Origin: an uncultured Eubacteriales bacterium
Lineage (GTDB): Bacteria > Bacillota > Clostridia > Christensenellales > Aristaeellaceae
Length of the DNA stretch: 46,650 bases
Direction of reading: 5' to 3'
Assembly (NCBI GenBank): GCA_900542445.1
Contig: UQNN01000018.1
Span: 1-46,650 of the forward strand
Under the pieces are notes generated by a model, which was given only the letters and a program-made list of their open reading frames with translations, did no database searches and was not told the DNA's origin. The position numbers and the translations under genes were made by a program. Positions 14,232 to 23,184 of the stretch are shown here, piece by piece (position 1 is the first letter of the stretch; each line of letters opens with the position of its first letter).

Positions 14232-16630
14232 CACAGAGAAACAAGCGCCTGCGGAACGTGAAAAATGGGATTCTGTCCGTGCTGACGGCGCTGGCAGGCT
14301 GCGCGGGGATTTTCTGTCTGCTGCCGCGCAAGCTCTCGTATGCCGCGACTTTCGCGGTTTTGGCTGCGGCTTTTTTGGCGCTGGGCGGAAGCGCGATGGC
14401 GGCGCTTCAAAAGGAAAAGCACCGCAGCCCGGTCTGTCTGGCTCTGACGGTCAGTCTGCTGGCCTTTGGCGCATGCGTGATGACGACGCTGCCGATTCAG
14501 GTGAGCCGGCCCGGCCGGGGGATTGAAATTGAACCGATTGCGCATGAAGGCGCAGTGCTGGATGGAGAGGTCTATTGGATTGACGCGAGACTCAACGGAA
14601 GACAGATTGCGCTTTGCGACTTAAATGTTCAATATGGCGCGGATTCCGGCTGGGATTATATTGCGGAGTATGACGATTACAAACTGACGCAGGCCAATCT
14701 CCGAGATCCGCAGGAAAGCAGACTGTTTCTTGACGTGGGTTGTGCGGATCGGCTGACGTTGATTTTCACTCAAAACGCATACGGAGCGGGAGCGCGGATT
14801 CGGCTGGACTCGGATAGGGAGGAAGTCATTTCCCTGTATAGGCAGGAAGATGAGCAAACCTGTTCGCTGGAAATTCCGGCAGGGGAATACAGCCGCATCT
14901 GGCGTTTTGTGATCGCGATTGGCGTCGCCGCGGGCGGCTGGGGGCTGGCGCTTCTGCTGCTGGAGGCTTTGTGGGACAGGCATGCGGGAAAGGCGGATCG
15001 CGTGCTGGATGAACAGGGGCGTATGCGCCTTCAAAAGGGCTGGCTTGCGGCCTGCGCAGTGATGTCGGCGGCATTTGCGCTGAGCTGGGTTGTTGGCGGC
15101 GGCTGGGGCGCTTTCCCAAGCCGTGACGTTGCGCTTCCGTCCGCCGGAGGATGGGGAATTTTCGTCGTCATGGCTGTGAGCGGAACCGTCATGCTGTATG
15201 GAGGCATTCCGTTCATTCAGGCGTTAATCAGGCGAAAGGAACATGCCCGAAGCGTGGTCTTCAGAAAGCGGGAAAAAGCGCTGATTTTTCTGGCGCTGGC
15301 GCTTGTATGGATTCCGACATATCTGTGTACATTCCCCGGTCTGGTTTATGCGGACAGCGTGGATTCTCTGCATCAGGCATGGGGAGATTACAGGCTCAAC
15401 AACCACCATCCGATTCTGTTTACGCTGTATTTGAAGGTTTGGATCAATCTGTGCAGCTTCTTCGGATTTTCCAATACGATTGGCATCGGCATGGCGGCGC
15501 TGGTTCAGATGTTTGCCGTCGCGCTGGCATGCACGGGTGCGGTAGCGGCTCTGAATCGGCTCACCGGGAAACGCGCGGCGCCGCTGCTGCTGACCCTCTT
15601 TTATGCGCTGTATCCGCTGTTCCCCGTCTATGCGGTGACCTTGTGGAAGGATATTTATTTCGGCGTGGCGATGACGGCGTTTGCCTTGCAGTGCCTTGAT
15701 ATGGCGCGGAGTAAAAAGGACGCTGTGAACGGCAGGCGGGTGTGGGGCTATTGCCTCAGCGGCGTATGGGTCTGCTTTGCGCGCAACAACGGCCTTTATA
15801 TCTTTGCGGCGACGACGCTGATGATGACGGTATTTCTGGCCGGAAATTCCCGAAAAAAGATGCTTGCCGCCTATGTCAGCCTGGCGCTGGTGGGGCTGAT
15901 TCAGGGACCCGGCTATCAGGCGCTCCGGATTCCCAAAAGCTCGTTTGCCGAATCGGTTTCAATTCCGATGCAGCAGATCGGTTATGCGGCCACGCATGAG
16001 GAAATTACGGCGGAGGAAAAGACCGCGATCGAGGAGTTTATCCCCGTGGATGTGCTTGACGAGGTTTATGCGCCGTGGACGTCGGACAAAATCAAATTTA
16101 ACGAGCATTTCAGCAGCGCGGCGATCAACAACGATCACGCGGGATTCTTTAAACTGTGGCTTTCGATGCTGAAAAAATATCCGGAAAGCTACGTCAAAGG
16201 ATTCCTGGGCGTGACGGACGGGTTCTGGAATGTGCGTCGAGCCATCGGCGCGTCGCCGACGAAAACCGTCAATGAATATGAATACGAAAAACTGCCGTGC
16301 GAATCTGTGGATCTCATTGAAAAAGTGACCGGCTATTCGGCTTATGAAAACTGGTTCGCATCGGGAAAATGCGCGAATGCGCTCGCCAAATTCGGCATAC
16401 CGATCAGCGGCACGGTGTTTTTGACGCTGCTGGCCTGCCTGCTTGCGATCTATCGGAAAAACTACCGCCAGCTGCTGGGCTTTGCGCCCGGTCTTTTCCT
16501 CTGGGGAACGCTCATGATTGCGACCCCGATTGCCTATGAGCATCGATATGTGTTTGCCCTGTATATCTTAGCGCCGTTCATGGTTTTGTATGCGGCGCTG
16601 AGCCGTTCGGAAGATGAACTGAAAGGGTAG
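14228..16630 (+). CDS. large multi-pass membrane protein, DUF6020-like, probable GT-C type transferase
   Basis: An 800-residue membrane protein: three N-terminal membrane helices (~10-90), an extracytoplasmic beta-rich domain (~95-220), then about ten helices. CTFPGLVYADSVDSLHQAWGDYRLNNHHPILFTLYLKVWI and the later AVTLWKDIYFGVAMT resemble DUF6020-type proteins, with an acidic residue in the first outside loop as in GT-C lipid-sugar-dependent transferases. The tail ends with MIATPIAYEHRYVFALYILAPF. It is translationally coupled (ATGA) to the GT2 gene, whose product could supply its lipid-linked sugar. The acceptor is unknown. Confidence 0.7.
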   Translation: MTQRNKRLRNVKNGILSVLTALAGCAGIFCLLPRKLSYAATFAVLAAAFLALGGSAMAALQKEKHRSPVCLALTVSLLAFGACVMTTLPIQVSRPGRGIEIEPIAHEGAVLDGEVYWIDARLNGRQIALCDLNVQYGADSGWDYIAEYDDYKLTQANLRDPQESRLFLDVGCADRLTLIFTQNAYGAGARIRLDSDREEVISLYRQEDEQTCSLEIPAGEYSRIWRFVIAIGVAAGGWGLALLLLEALWDRHAGKADRVLDEQGRMRLQKGWLAACAVMSAAFALSWVVGGGWGAFPSRDVALPSAGGWGIFVVMAVSGTVMLYGGIPFIQALIRRKEHARSVVFRKREKALIFLALALVWIPTYLCTFPGLVYADSVDSLHQAWGDYRLNNHHPILFTLYLKVWINLCSFFGFSNTIGIGMAALVQMFAVALACTGAVAALNRLTGKRAAPLLLTLFYALYPLFPVYAVTLWKDIYFGVAMTAFALQCLDMARSKKDAVNGRRVWGYCLSGVWVCFARNNGLYIFAATTLMMTVFLAGNSRKKMLAAYVSLALVGLIQGPGYQALRIPKSSFAESVSIPMQQIGYAATHEEITAEEKTAIEEFIPVDVLDEVYAPWTSDKIKFNEHFSSAAINNDHAGFFKLWLSMLKKYPESYVKGFLGVTDGFWNVRRAIGASPTKTVNEYEYEKLPCESVDLIEKVTGYSAYENWFASGKCANALAKFGIPISGTVFLTLLACLLAIYRKNYRQLLGFAPGLFLWGTLMIATPIAYEHRYVFALYILAPFMVLYAALSRSEDELKG

Positions 16631-16638
16631 GATCTGAG

Positions 16639-16662
16639 CCCGGAGCTGTGCTCCGGGTTTTT
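16639..16662 (+). terminator. terminator after the glycosylation pair
   Basis: CCCGGAGC (16639-16646) pairs with GCTCCGGG (16650-16657), followed by TTTTT. Confidence 0.85.
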
Positions 16663-16725
16663 CGTATGCCGGAAAAACTGCGTCGGCTGTCGCTGAACCG
16701 GAAACAAAAATGTCCGCGTGATGGG

Positions 16726-16755
16726 TTGCTTTCGCGGATGAACAGGGGGTATAAT
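16726..16755 (+). promoter_or_regulatory. sigma-A promoter of tex
   Basis: TTGCTT (16726-16731), 18-base spacer, TATAAT (16750-16755), about 70 bases before the start codon. Confidence 0.65.
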
Positions 16756-16825
16756 AAAAATAGTACCGCTTAAAAGCGCGTGCCGAAACCCAAAAACAAC
16801 GAGCGAGGAAAGGAACATCCCACGC

Positions 16826-18973
16826 ATGGATATACAGGCCGTTTTATCAAGCGAATTTCAAACCGCGCCCGCGATCATCGGCAAAATTGTTTCGCTGATC
16901 GACGAGGGCAACACCATTCCCTTTATCGCCCGATACCGCAAGGAAATGACCGGCGCGATGGATGACCAAAAGCTGCGCGAAATCAGCGAGCGGCTGGACT
17001 ATCTGCGCGGGCTGGATAAGCGCCGGGAACAGATTGCCGCTTCGATTGCGGAACAGGGAAAGATGACCGCTGAGCTGGAAAAGAAGCTCTCGGCTGCGGC
17101 GACGCTCTCCGAGCTGGAGGATATCTACCGGCCGTATAAGCAGAAGCGCCGCACCCGCGCGATGATCGCCAAGGAAAAGGGCGTTCAGCCGCTGGCGGAT
17201 TTGATTTTTGCCCAGCGGCGCGGGGACGACCCGCTCGCGCTGGCGCAGGCGTATGTGAGCGAAGAAAAAGGCGTGCCCGACGCGGAAACTGCCGTTCAGC
17301 TGGCGCAGGATATCCTCGCCGAGCAGATCAGCGACGATGCGGCGATCCGCGCCAATCTGCGCGCACTCTACCGCCGCACGGGCGTGCTGCGTTCCGTCGC
17401 CGCCAAAGAGGGCGAAAGCGTTTATGCGCAGTATGCGGATTACCGCGAACCGGTTCTGCGCGCGGCGGGACACCGCATTCTGGCCATCAACCGCGGCGAA
17501 CGCGAAGAATGGCTGAAAGTCGCAGTGGAATGCGACGACGAGCAGGCGATGCAGATCATCTGCCGTGCGGTGATCCGGCCGGGCAGCGCCTGCTGCGACG
17601 TGGTGCGCGCGGCGGCGAAGGACGCGTGGGGCAGGCTCATCAGCCCGTCGCTTGAACGCGAAATCCGAAGCGAATTGACGGACAAGGCGAACGAGGGCGC
17701 GATCCGCGTCTTCGGCGACAACCTGCATCAGCTGCTGATGCAGCCGCCGATCCGCGGCAAGGTGACGCTGGGCGTCGATCCGGGTTTCCGCACGGGCTGC
17801 AAGCTGGCGGTTGTGGATGAGACGGGCAGGGTTTTGGAGACGGGCGTGGGCTATTTCACCCTGCCGAACCACGAGGCGCAGAAGCCCAGAGCAAAAGCGC
17901 AGATTTTGGGCATGATCCGCCGCCACAAGGTCACGGCTGTCGCCATCGGCAACGGCACGGCTTCCCGCGAGAGCGAACAGTTCATCGCGTCCCTGCTGCC
18001 GGAAGCGCCGGGCGTGGCTTACGTCATCGTCAGCGAGGCGGGCGCGAGCGTCTACTCGGCTTCCAAACTGGCGGCGAAGGAATTTCCGGAATACGACGTT
18101 TCGCTCAGAAGCGCGGTTTCCATCGCGCGGCGCATGCAGGACCCGCTTGCCGAACTGGTGAAGATCGACCCGAAGGCCATCGGCGTGGGGCAGTATCAGC
18201 ACGATCTCAAACAGGCCGAGCTGGAGAACGCGCTTTCCGGCGTGGTGGAAAGCTGCGTGTCCAGCGTCGGCGTGGATGTGGAGACGGCTTCCGCGTCGCT
18301 GCTGACGCATGTGGCGGGCATCGGCGAAGCGCTGGCCAACAACATTGTGGCCTATCGGGACGAAAACGGCATTGCCTCGCGCGCCCAGCTCAAAAAGGTG
18401 CCGAAGCTGGGGCCGAAAGCGTTTGAACAGTGCGCGGGCTTCCTGCGCGTCCACGGCAGCAATCCGCTGGACGCGACGGCGGTTCATCCCGAAAGCTATG
18501 CGGCGGCAAAAGCGCTGATGGAGAAGCTGGGCTATGCGCCGCAGGCCTTGAAACGCGGCGGCATCGTCGGCATTCTGGCAAAGGCAGAACAGGCGGGCAT
18601 GGCGAAGCTGGCGGCTGAGCTGGGCGTGGGCGAAATGACCCTGCGGGATATCGCTTCGGAATTGGAAAAGCCGGGGCGCGATCCGCGCGACGAACTGCCC
18701 GCGCCCGTGCTGCGCACGGATGTGCTCAGCATGGAGGATTTGAAGCCCGGCATGGAACTGACGGGCACGGTGCGCAACGTCATCGATTTCGGCGCGTTTG
18801 TGGATATCGGCGTGCATCAGGACGGCCTGGTGCATATCTCCCGGATGGCGGACAAATTCATCCGTCATCCGAGCGAGGTGGTGCATGTCGGCGACGTGGT
18901 GACGGTCTGGGTCGTCGATGTGGATGTGAAAAAACAGCGCATCGCGCTGAGCATGGTGAAGGGGAGAACCTGA
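16826..18973 (+). CDS. tex: Tex-family S1 RNA-binding protein
   Basis: A 715-residue protein with the full Tex layout: helical N-terminal region with PFIARYRKEMTGAMDDQKLREI (~32-53), a YqgF/RNase H-like domain beginning TLGVDPGFRTGCKLAVVDETG near residue 316, helix-hairpin-helix repeats (LLTHVAGIGEALANNIVAYRDENG, LKKVPKLGPKAFEQCAGFLRV), and a C-terminal S1 domain from ~645 (LTGTVRNVIDFGAFVDIGVHQDGLVHIS). Tex proteins bind nucleic acid and associate with transcription. AAAGGAA precedes the ATG by about ten bases. The secreted-protein gene follows one base after its stop. A large antisense reading frame on the other strand is a composition artefact. Confidence 0.96.
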   Translation: MDIQAVLSSEFQTAPAIIGKIVSLIDEGNTIPFIARYRKEMTGAMDDQKLREISERLDYLRGLDKRREQIAASIAEQGKMTAELEKKLSAAATLSELEDIYRPYKQKRRTRAMIAKEKGVQPLADLIFAQRRGDDPLALAQAYVSEEKGVPDAETAVQLAQDILAEQISDDAAIRANLRALYRRTGVLRSVAAKEGESVYAQYADYREPVLRAAGHRILAINRGEREEWLKVAVECDDEQAMQIICRAVIRPGSACCDVVRAAAKDAWGRLISPSLEREIRSELTDKANEGAIRVFGDNLHQLLMQPPIRGKVTLGVDPGFRTGCKLAVVDETGRVLETGVGYFTLPNHEAQKPRAKAQILGMIRRHKVTAVAIGNGTASRESEQFIASLLPEAPGVAYVIVSEAGASVYSASKLAAKEFPEYDVSLRSAVSIARRMQDPLAELVKIDPKAIGVGQYQHDLKQAELENALSGVVESCVSSVGVDVETASASLLTHVAGIGEALANNIVAYRDENGIASRAQLKKVPKLGPKAFEQCAGFLRVHGSNPLDATAVHPESYAAAKALMEKLGYAPQALKRGGIVGILAKAEQAGMAKLAAELGVGEMTLRDIASELEKPGRDPRDELPAPVLRTDVLSMEDLKPGMELTGTVRNVIDFGAFVDIGVHQDGLVHISRMADKFIRHPSEVVHVGDVVTVWVVDVDVKKQRIALSMVKGRT

Positions 18974-18974
18974 C

Positions 18975-20840
18975 ATGCGAAAAAAGATGCTCGCGGCGTT
19001 TGCGGCGGCGGCTCTGGCTGCCGCGCCTGCGCTGGCGGAGCCATGGACAAAAGGCTATGGCGGAAGCGGTGCGGACCGCCTGACAGAGCTGGTGGAATAC
19101 GAGGGCGGGCTGATTGCGGCCGGGCAGACGTCGTCGGAAGACGGCGATCTGGAAACGCGCACGCGCAGCAATCAGGCCGGCTGGATGATGCGCCTGAACG
19201 AGGCGGGCACGCCGCTTTGGAGCTGCTGCACGGCGAAAAACGGGCGAAACCGGATGCGCGCGCTGTATGCGCATGAAAACGGGCAGATTTCCACGGCGCT
19301 GCAAGGCGAAGGCGTTGAGGGCTTCGAATGGCTGATCGTCAGCGGGAAAGGCAAAATCGTGCGGCGCATTGAAGCGCCGAAGATCGAGGCCGTCTGCGCG
19401 CACGGCGGCGGGAAGATGTTCGCCAGGTTTTACGACCGGGATGGGGAACCGCATGCGGCGCTGATTGTCCGGCATGAAGACGAAACCTGCTGCGTGGCCG
19501 ACATGGATGCGGCCGGGCGGGTTTCACGCGGATTGAGCTTCGTGGTCTGCATGGAAACGAGCTTTGCGCCGTGCGCGGACGGAAGCGGGCGCGTGGCGAT
19601 GGCGTACAGCTATGACGGCGAAGCGGGCGTGCTGCTGGTGAAGCCCGGCACGGATGAAGCGCCCGAAAAGGTTGTGATCGAGGGCGTGACATCGGACGCA
19701 TCGCCGATCCTCATGCCGCTTGAAGACGGTTCCGTGGTCGTCGGCGGGCAGCAGGAATCCGGCGGCGGATATCTGGCGCGGATCAACGCGCTGGGCGAAA
19801 CGATGTTCGCCGTTTCGATCGACGATCCGCCGGACAGAATGGCGGTTACGCCCAGCGGCTTTGTGCTGCACATGATGCAGCTCAACCGACTCTATGATTT
19901 TGACGAAGACGGCAATCTGCTGGGCATTCGCGAGGTCGAATACGAGCGCGACCCGTATATGGAAGTGCTGGAGGACATGGCCAATCTGGGCGGCGAAACG
20001 GCGCTGCTGATGGATGCGGAGAGCGTCGGCGGCAGCCGCGCGGAAATCGTCTTTGCGCTGGGCGAAGGAATCAGCGTGCCGGACGACGAATACAGTCATG
20101 CCCTTTATCATGAATCCGGCTGCGCGCTTCAAGACGTCTGGCCGCAGGAAAGCGGCGTGCTTGCGCTGATTGAGCGCAGCGACGGCCAGCGGGTCGGCCT
20201 TTCCATCGACGCGGACGGCGGCGTTCAAGAAGTGGAAGCGCCTGAGCCGCGCAAGCGGAACCGGCAGGCGGTTTCCGGCGGCACGCTGTCGTGGAGCGAG
20301 GAGCCGGGCGGCGCGGCGGTGACGCTGGAAGATGGGCAGGGCCGCGAAATCTGGCGTGTGCGCACGATGATCCATATCGCGGCAGACAGGCTCGAATGGC
20401 TTTGCGCACAGGAACTGCCGGACGGGAGCTTTGCCCTCGGCGGACGATACCTCACCGGGGACGGCGCGGTGCAGGAACAGGCGGCTACGATGGCGGTCAT
20501 TGGGCCGGAAGGCGTGCTGCGCGAGATTGTTCCGATTCAGTCCGGCGAGGAAGATATGCCCGTCGGCTGTGTGCGCGATATGGTCTATGACCCGCAGCGC
20601 GGGCTTTTGCTGCTGACTGCGTGCGGCGGGCAGACGAAAAACGGCGTCTGCGATATTCAGACGGCCGACGGCAGTTTTGACGTGTATGTGCATGTCGGGT
20701 TTGAGGCGGAGGACGCGAGGCTGACGCTGGATGATTCCGGCTATGCCTATGTCTGCGGTACGGACCGCGACAATGGGCAGAACATCACCGCCGTTGTCCG
20801 CGTCGATCTGGATGCCGGAGAAGCGCCCGTTAAAAGATAA
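18975..20840 (+). CDS. secreted beta-propeller-like protein of unknown function
   Basis: A 621-residue protein with a signal peptide (MRKKMLAAFAAAALAAAPALAE). The mature part is made of repeated strand-turn blocks: YGGSGADRLTELVEYEGGLIAAGQTSSEDGDL, then segments such as LEDGSVVVGGQQESGGGYLARINALGET and LPDGSFALGGRYLTGDGAVQEQAATMAVIGPEG, which look like blades of a propeller of the kind seen in 'G-x-x-x-D' delayed-type repeat proteins. I see no catalytic motif or cell-wall anchor. Its ribosome binding site lies inside the end of tex and it starts one base after the tex stop, so the two are co-transcribed, though no functional link is obvious. Confidence 0.7.
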   Translation: MRKKMLAAFAAAALAAAPALAEPWTKGYGGSGADRLTELVEYEGGLIAAGQTSSEDGDLETRTRSNQAGWMMRLNEAGTPLWSCCTAKNGRNRMRALYAHENGQISTALQGEGVEGFEWLIVSGKGKIVRRIEAPKIEAVCAHGGGKMFARFYDRDGEPHAALIVRHEDETCCVADMDAAGRVSRGLSFVVCMETSFAPCADGSGRVAMAYSYDGEAGVLLVKPGTDEAPEKVVIEGVTSDASPILMPLEDGSVVVGGQQESGGGYLARINALGETMFAVSIDDPPDRMAVTPSGFVLHMMQLNRLYDFDEDGNLLGIREVEYERDPYMEVLEDMANLGGETALLMDAESVGGSRAEIVFALGEGISVPDDEYSHALYHESGCALQDVWPQESGVLALIERSDGQRVGLSIDADGGVQEVEAPEPRKRNRQAVSGGTLSWSEEPGGAAVTLEDGQGREIWRVRTMIHIAADRLEWLCAQELPDGSFALGGRYLTGDGAVQEQAATMAVIGPEGVLREIVPIQSGEEDMPVGCVRDMVYDPQRGLLLLTACGGQTKNGVCDIQTADGSFDVYVHVGFEAEDARLTLDDSGYAYVCGTDRDNGQNITAVVRVDLDAGEAPVKR

Positions 20841-20883
20841 GTCATCATCAGAAATCCCGATTCAGGGAACAGGAGGAAACGAC

Positions 20884-22284
20884 ATGAATACCGATATTGT
20901 CATCGTCGGCGCAGGCCCGGCGGGCATCTTCACCGCGATCGAAATGATTCGCCGGGGAAGCAAAAAGCATATCACCATCGTGGAAAAAGGACAGCCGATT
21001 GAAAAGCGCCGCTGCCCGAAGACCGTCACCAAGCAGTGCGTCAACTGCCGGCCGTATTGCCACATCACCACCGGCTTTTCCGGCGCGGGGGCGTTTTCAG
21101 ATGGCAAGCTCTCCCTCTCTCATGAGGTTGGCGGCGACTTCCCGACGCTCATCGGCGAGCAGAACGCGCAGGATCTGATCGATTATACCGACGGCATTTA
21201 CCTGGAATTCGGCGCGGACAGCCACGTTGAGGGTATCGGCAACACCGAAGAGGTGCGCGAAATCCGCCGCCGCGCGATTCAGGCGGGCCTCAAGCTGGTC
21301 GATTGCCCGATCCGCCACCTCGGCACGGAAAAGGCGCAGACGCTCTATCTCGCGCTGGAAAACTATCTGCGCGACAACGACGTGGAGCTGCTCTTCGGCT
21401 GGGAATGCGAAGAACTGCTGATGGACGGCGAAACCTGCCTCGGCGTTTCCCTGCGCAAGGGCGACCAGACGCAGGAAATCCGCGCCGGGCATACCGTCGT
21501 TGCGACGGGCCGCCGCGGCGCGGACTGGCTGGAAAAGCTCTGCGCCGAGCACGGCATCGCCCACCAGCCCGGCACGGTCGATATCGGCGTGCGCGTGGAG
21601 TGCCGCAACGAGGTCATGGAAGAGGTCAACCGCGTGCTTTATGAAAGCAAGCTGATCGGCTATCCGCGCCCGTTCAAGAACAAGGTGCGAACCTTCTGCC
21701 AAAATCCCGGCGGCTTTGTCAGCCAGGAAAACTATGACAACGACCTCGCCGTCGTCAACGGCCACAGCTATAAAGACCTCAAGAGCGACAACACCAACGT
21801 CTCCGTGCTGTGCAGCCACAATTTTTCTATCCCGTTCAACCAGCCGATTGCCTACGCGCAGAAGGTCGGCGAGCTGACCAACATGCTCGGCAACGGCCAC
21901 ATTCTTGTGCAGCGCTTTGGCGACATCCTCGACGGCAAGCGCACCTGGCAGAAGGAGCTGGCGCAGAGCAACGTGCGCCCGACCCTGCCGGATGCGGTCG
22001 CGGGCGATATCACCGCCGCGATGCCGTATCGCGCGATGACCAACATCATCAATTTCATTCAGGCGGCGGACGTCGTCGTGCCGGGCTTCGCCTCCTCCGA
22101 AACGCTGCTGTATTCGCCGGAACTCAAGTTCTACTCCAATCGCGTGAAGATGGATGAGGAGCTGAACACCAACGTGCGCGGCCTGCATTGTCTCGGCGAT
22201 TCCTCCGGTTGGACGCGCGGATTGATGATGGCCTCGGCGATGGGCGTGCTGATGGGCCGCAAGCTGGCGGAGAACGAGGCATGA
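20884..22284 (+). CDS. NAD(P)/FAD-dependent dehydrogenase, COG2509 type
   Basis: A 466-residue cytoplasmic flavoprotein. The N-terminus MNTDIVIVGAGPAGIFTAIEM holds the FAD dinucleotide-binding motif (GAGPAG, 9-14). A Cys-rich stretch CPKTVTKQCVNCRPYCHITTGFSGAGAFSDGKLS follows, and the C-terminus has GDSSGWTRGLMMASAMGVLMGRKL, both characteristic of uncharacterised FAD dehydrogenases of the COG2509 group. The physiological substrate is unknown. AGGAGG lies upstream of ATG 20884; a longer reading to 20731 lacks such a site. It overlaps the esterase gene by ATGA. Confidence 0.85.
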   Translation: MNTDIVIVGAGPAGIFTAIEMIRRGSKKHITIVEKGQPIEKRRCPKTVTKQCVNCRPYCHITTGFSGAGAFSDGKLSLSHEVGGDFPTLIGEQNAQDLIDYTDGIYLEFGADSHVEGIGNTEEVREIRRRAIQAGLKLVDCPIRHLGTEKAQTLYLALENYLRDNDVELLFGWECEELLMDGETCLGVSLRKGDQTQEIRAGHTVVATGRRGADWLEKLCAEHGIAHQPGTVDIGVRVECRNEVMEEVNRVLYESKLIGYPRPFKNKVRTFCQNPGGFVSQENYDNDLAVVNGHSYKDLKSDNTNVSVLCSHNFSIPFNQPIAYAQKVGELTNMLGNGHILVQRFGDILDGKRTWQKELAQSNVRPTLPDAVAGDITAAMPYRAMTNIINFIQAADVVVPGFASSETLLYSPELKFYSNRVKMDEELNTNVRGLHCLGDSSGWTRGLMMASAMGVLMGRKLAENEA

Positions 22285-22928
22285 GGGTCTGCGGCAATCC
22301 GGACAGCGGCCTGCTCGTGATTCAGGCGATGGATGCGCGACAGCTTGAGCGGCTGGAGGATGAGGTCAGGGCGCTGCAAGACATGGGCGGCGCCCTGCCG
22401 CTCTGGGCCGCGTTTGCGGTGGAGGATTGGAACGATGCGCTTTCTCCGTGGCCCGCGCCGCCCGTGTTCGGCGGGCACGGCTTTGGCGGACGCGCGGAAG
22501 AAACGCTGGCATATATTCAAAACACGCTGATTCCCGAATGCTTTACGGCACATCATCTCGCGGAGCAGACGAAAATCATGCTGTGCGGCTATTCGCTTGC
22601 GGGGCTGTTTGCGCTCTGGGCGGGCAGTCAGAGTGAGCGGTTCAGCGCCGTTGCGGGCGTTTCGCCGTCGGTCTGGTTTCCGGGCTACGGCGATTATGAA
22701 CAGGCGCACCCGATTCGCGCCGAACATGTGTATCTGAGCCTCGGCGACCGCGAAGAACAAACAAAAAACCGCGCGATGGCGGCTGTCGGAAACGAAATCC
22801 GCGCGCTGTATGCGCGGCTGCAAACGCGAAAGACGGATTGCGCGCTGGAATGGAACGCGGGCAATCACTTCCGCGAGCCGGAACGGCGTGTGGCAAAGGG
22901 CGTCAAATGGATGCTGGATTCACTGTGA
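22281..22928 (+). CDS. esterase-like alpha/beta hydrolase
   Basis: A 215-residue cytoplasmic protein with the nucleophile elbow GYSLAG (Ser105), a likely acid in YLSLGDREEQ (Asp156) and a likely catalytic His in WNAGNHF (His196), in the order of the esterase D/putative-esterase family. The LGD-E-x-K-N-R-x-M pattern after the acid resembles the siderophore- and acyl-esterase branch. It has no signal peptide. ATG overlaps the stop of the FAD dehydrogenase gene. Its last nine bases overlap the convergent small gene on the minus strand. Confidence 0.8.
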   Translation: MRVCGNPDSGLLVIQAMDARQLERLEDEVRALQDMGGALPLWAAFAVEDWNDALSPWPAPPVFGGHGFGGRAEETLAYIQNTLIPECFTAHHLAEQTKIMLCGYSLAGLFALWAGSQSERFSAVAGVSPSVWFPGYGDYEQAHPIRAEHVYLSLGDREEQTKNRAMAAVGNEIRALYARLQTRKTDCALEWNAGNHFREPERRVAKGVKWMLDSL

Positions 22929-23126
22929 GGGCTGCCGTTCGTTCGGCCTGAGCGTATGCACGGCGTAAAGCTCGCCCAGCGCGTAGGCTTCTTCCAGATC
23001 CTCCGGTTCGGTCGGCGTCAGGCCGGTGCATTCCGTCGTGCTGGCCACGTCTTCGCCCGTGCGGGGCTTGCCCTTCTGTGCGGGCGGATTCCACGCTTTC
23101 GCTGAACTTTTGCTTTGATGAGCCAT
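22920..23126 (-). CDS. small protein of unknown function (68 residues)
   Basis: A hydrophilic 68-residue protein: a basic Gly/Pro/Lys-rich N-terminal tail, then CTGLTPTEPEDLEEAYALGELYAVHTLRP, which looks like one ordered helical stretch. I do not recognise a function. Support for it being real: a strong AGGGGGA ribosome binding site in front of ATG 23126, a protein-like C-terminal half, and a position 56 bases after the RluA gene on the same strand. Its 3' end overlaps the esterase gene by nine bases on the opposite strand. The ribosome binding site lies in a hairpin (23135-23178). Confidence 0.6.
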   Translation of the reverse strand: MAHQSKSSAKAWNPPAQKGKPRTGEDVASTTECTGLTPTEPEDLEEAYALGELYAVHTLRPNERQPSQ

Positions 23127-23134
23127 TAAAATTT

Positions 23135-23184
23135 CCCCCTGTCTGCGTTTGATACCCGTATCATGACGCGGCAGGGGGATTTTT
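23135..23184. promoter_or_regulatory. hairpin: terminator on the plus strand, RBS-masking stem on the minus strand
   Basis: CCCCCTG (23135-23141) pairs with CAGGGGG (23172-23178) and an inner TGATAC/GTATCA hairpin (23150-23163). On the plus strand it is followed by ATTTTT and can end the tex-esterase transcript. On the minus strand its right arm contains the GGGGG ribosome binding site of the 68-residue protein. Confidence 0.6.

Noticed and set aside
16847..18976. 709-codon open frame on the minus strand opposite tex
   Set aside because: It mirrors tex almost exactly, has no ribosome binding site, and its translation is rich in His/Arg/Gln without domains. It is a consequence of GC-rich codon use in tex.
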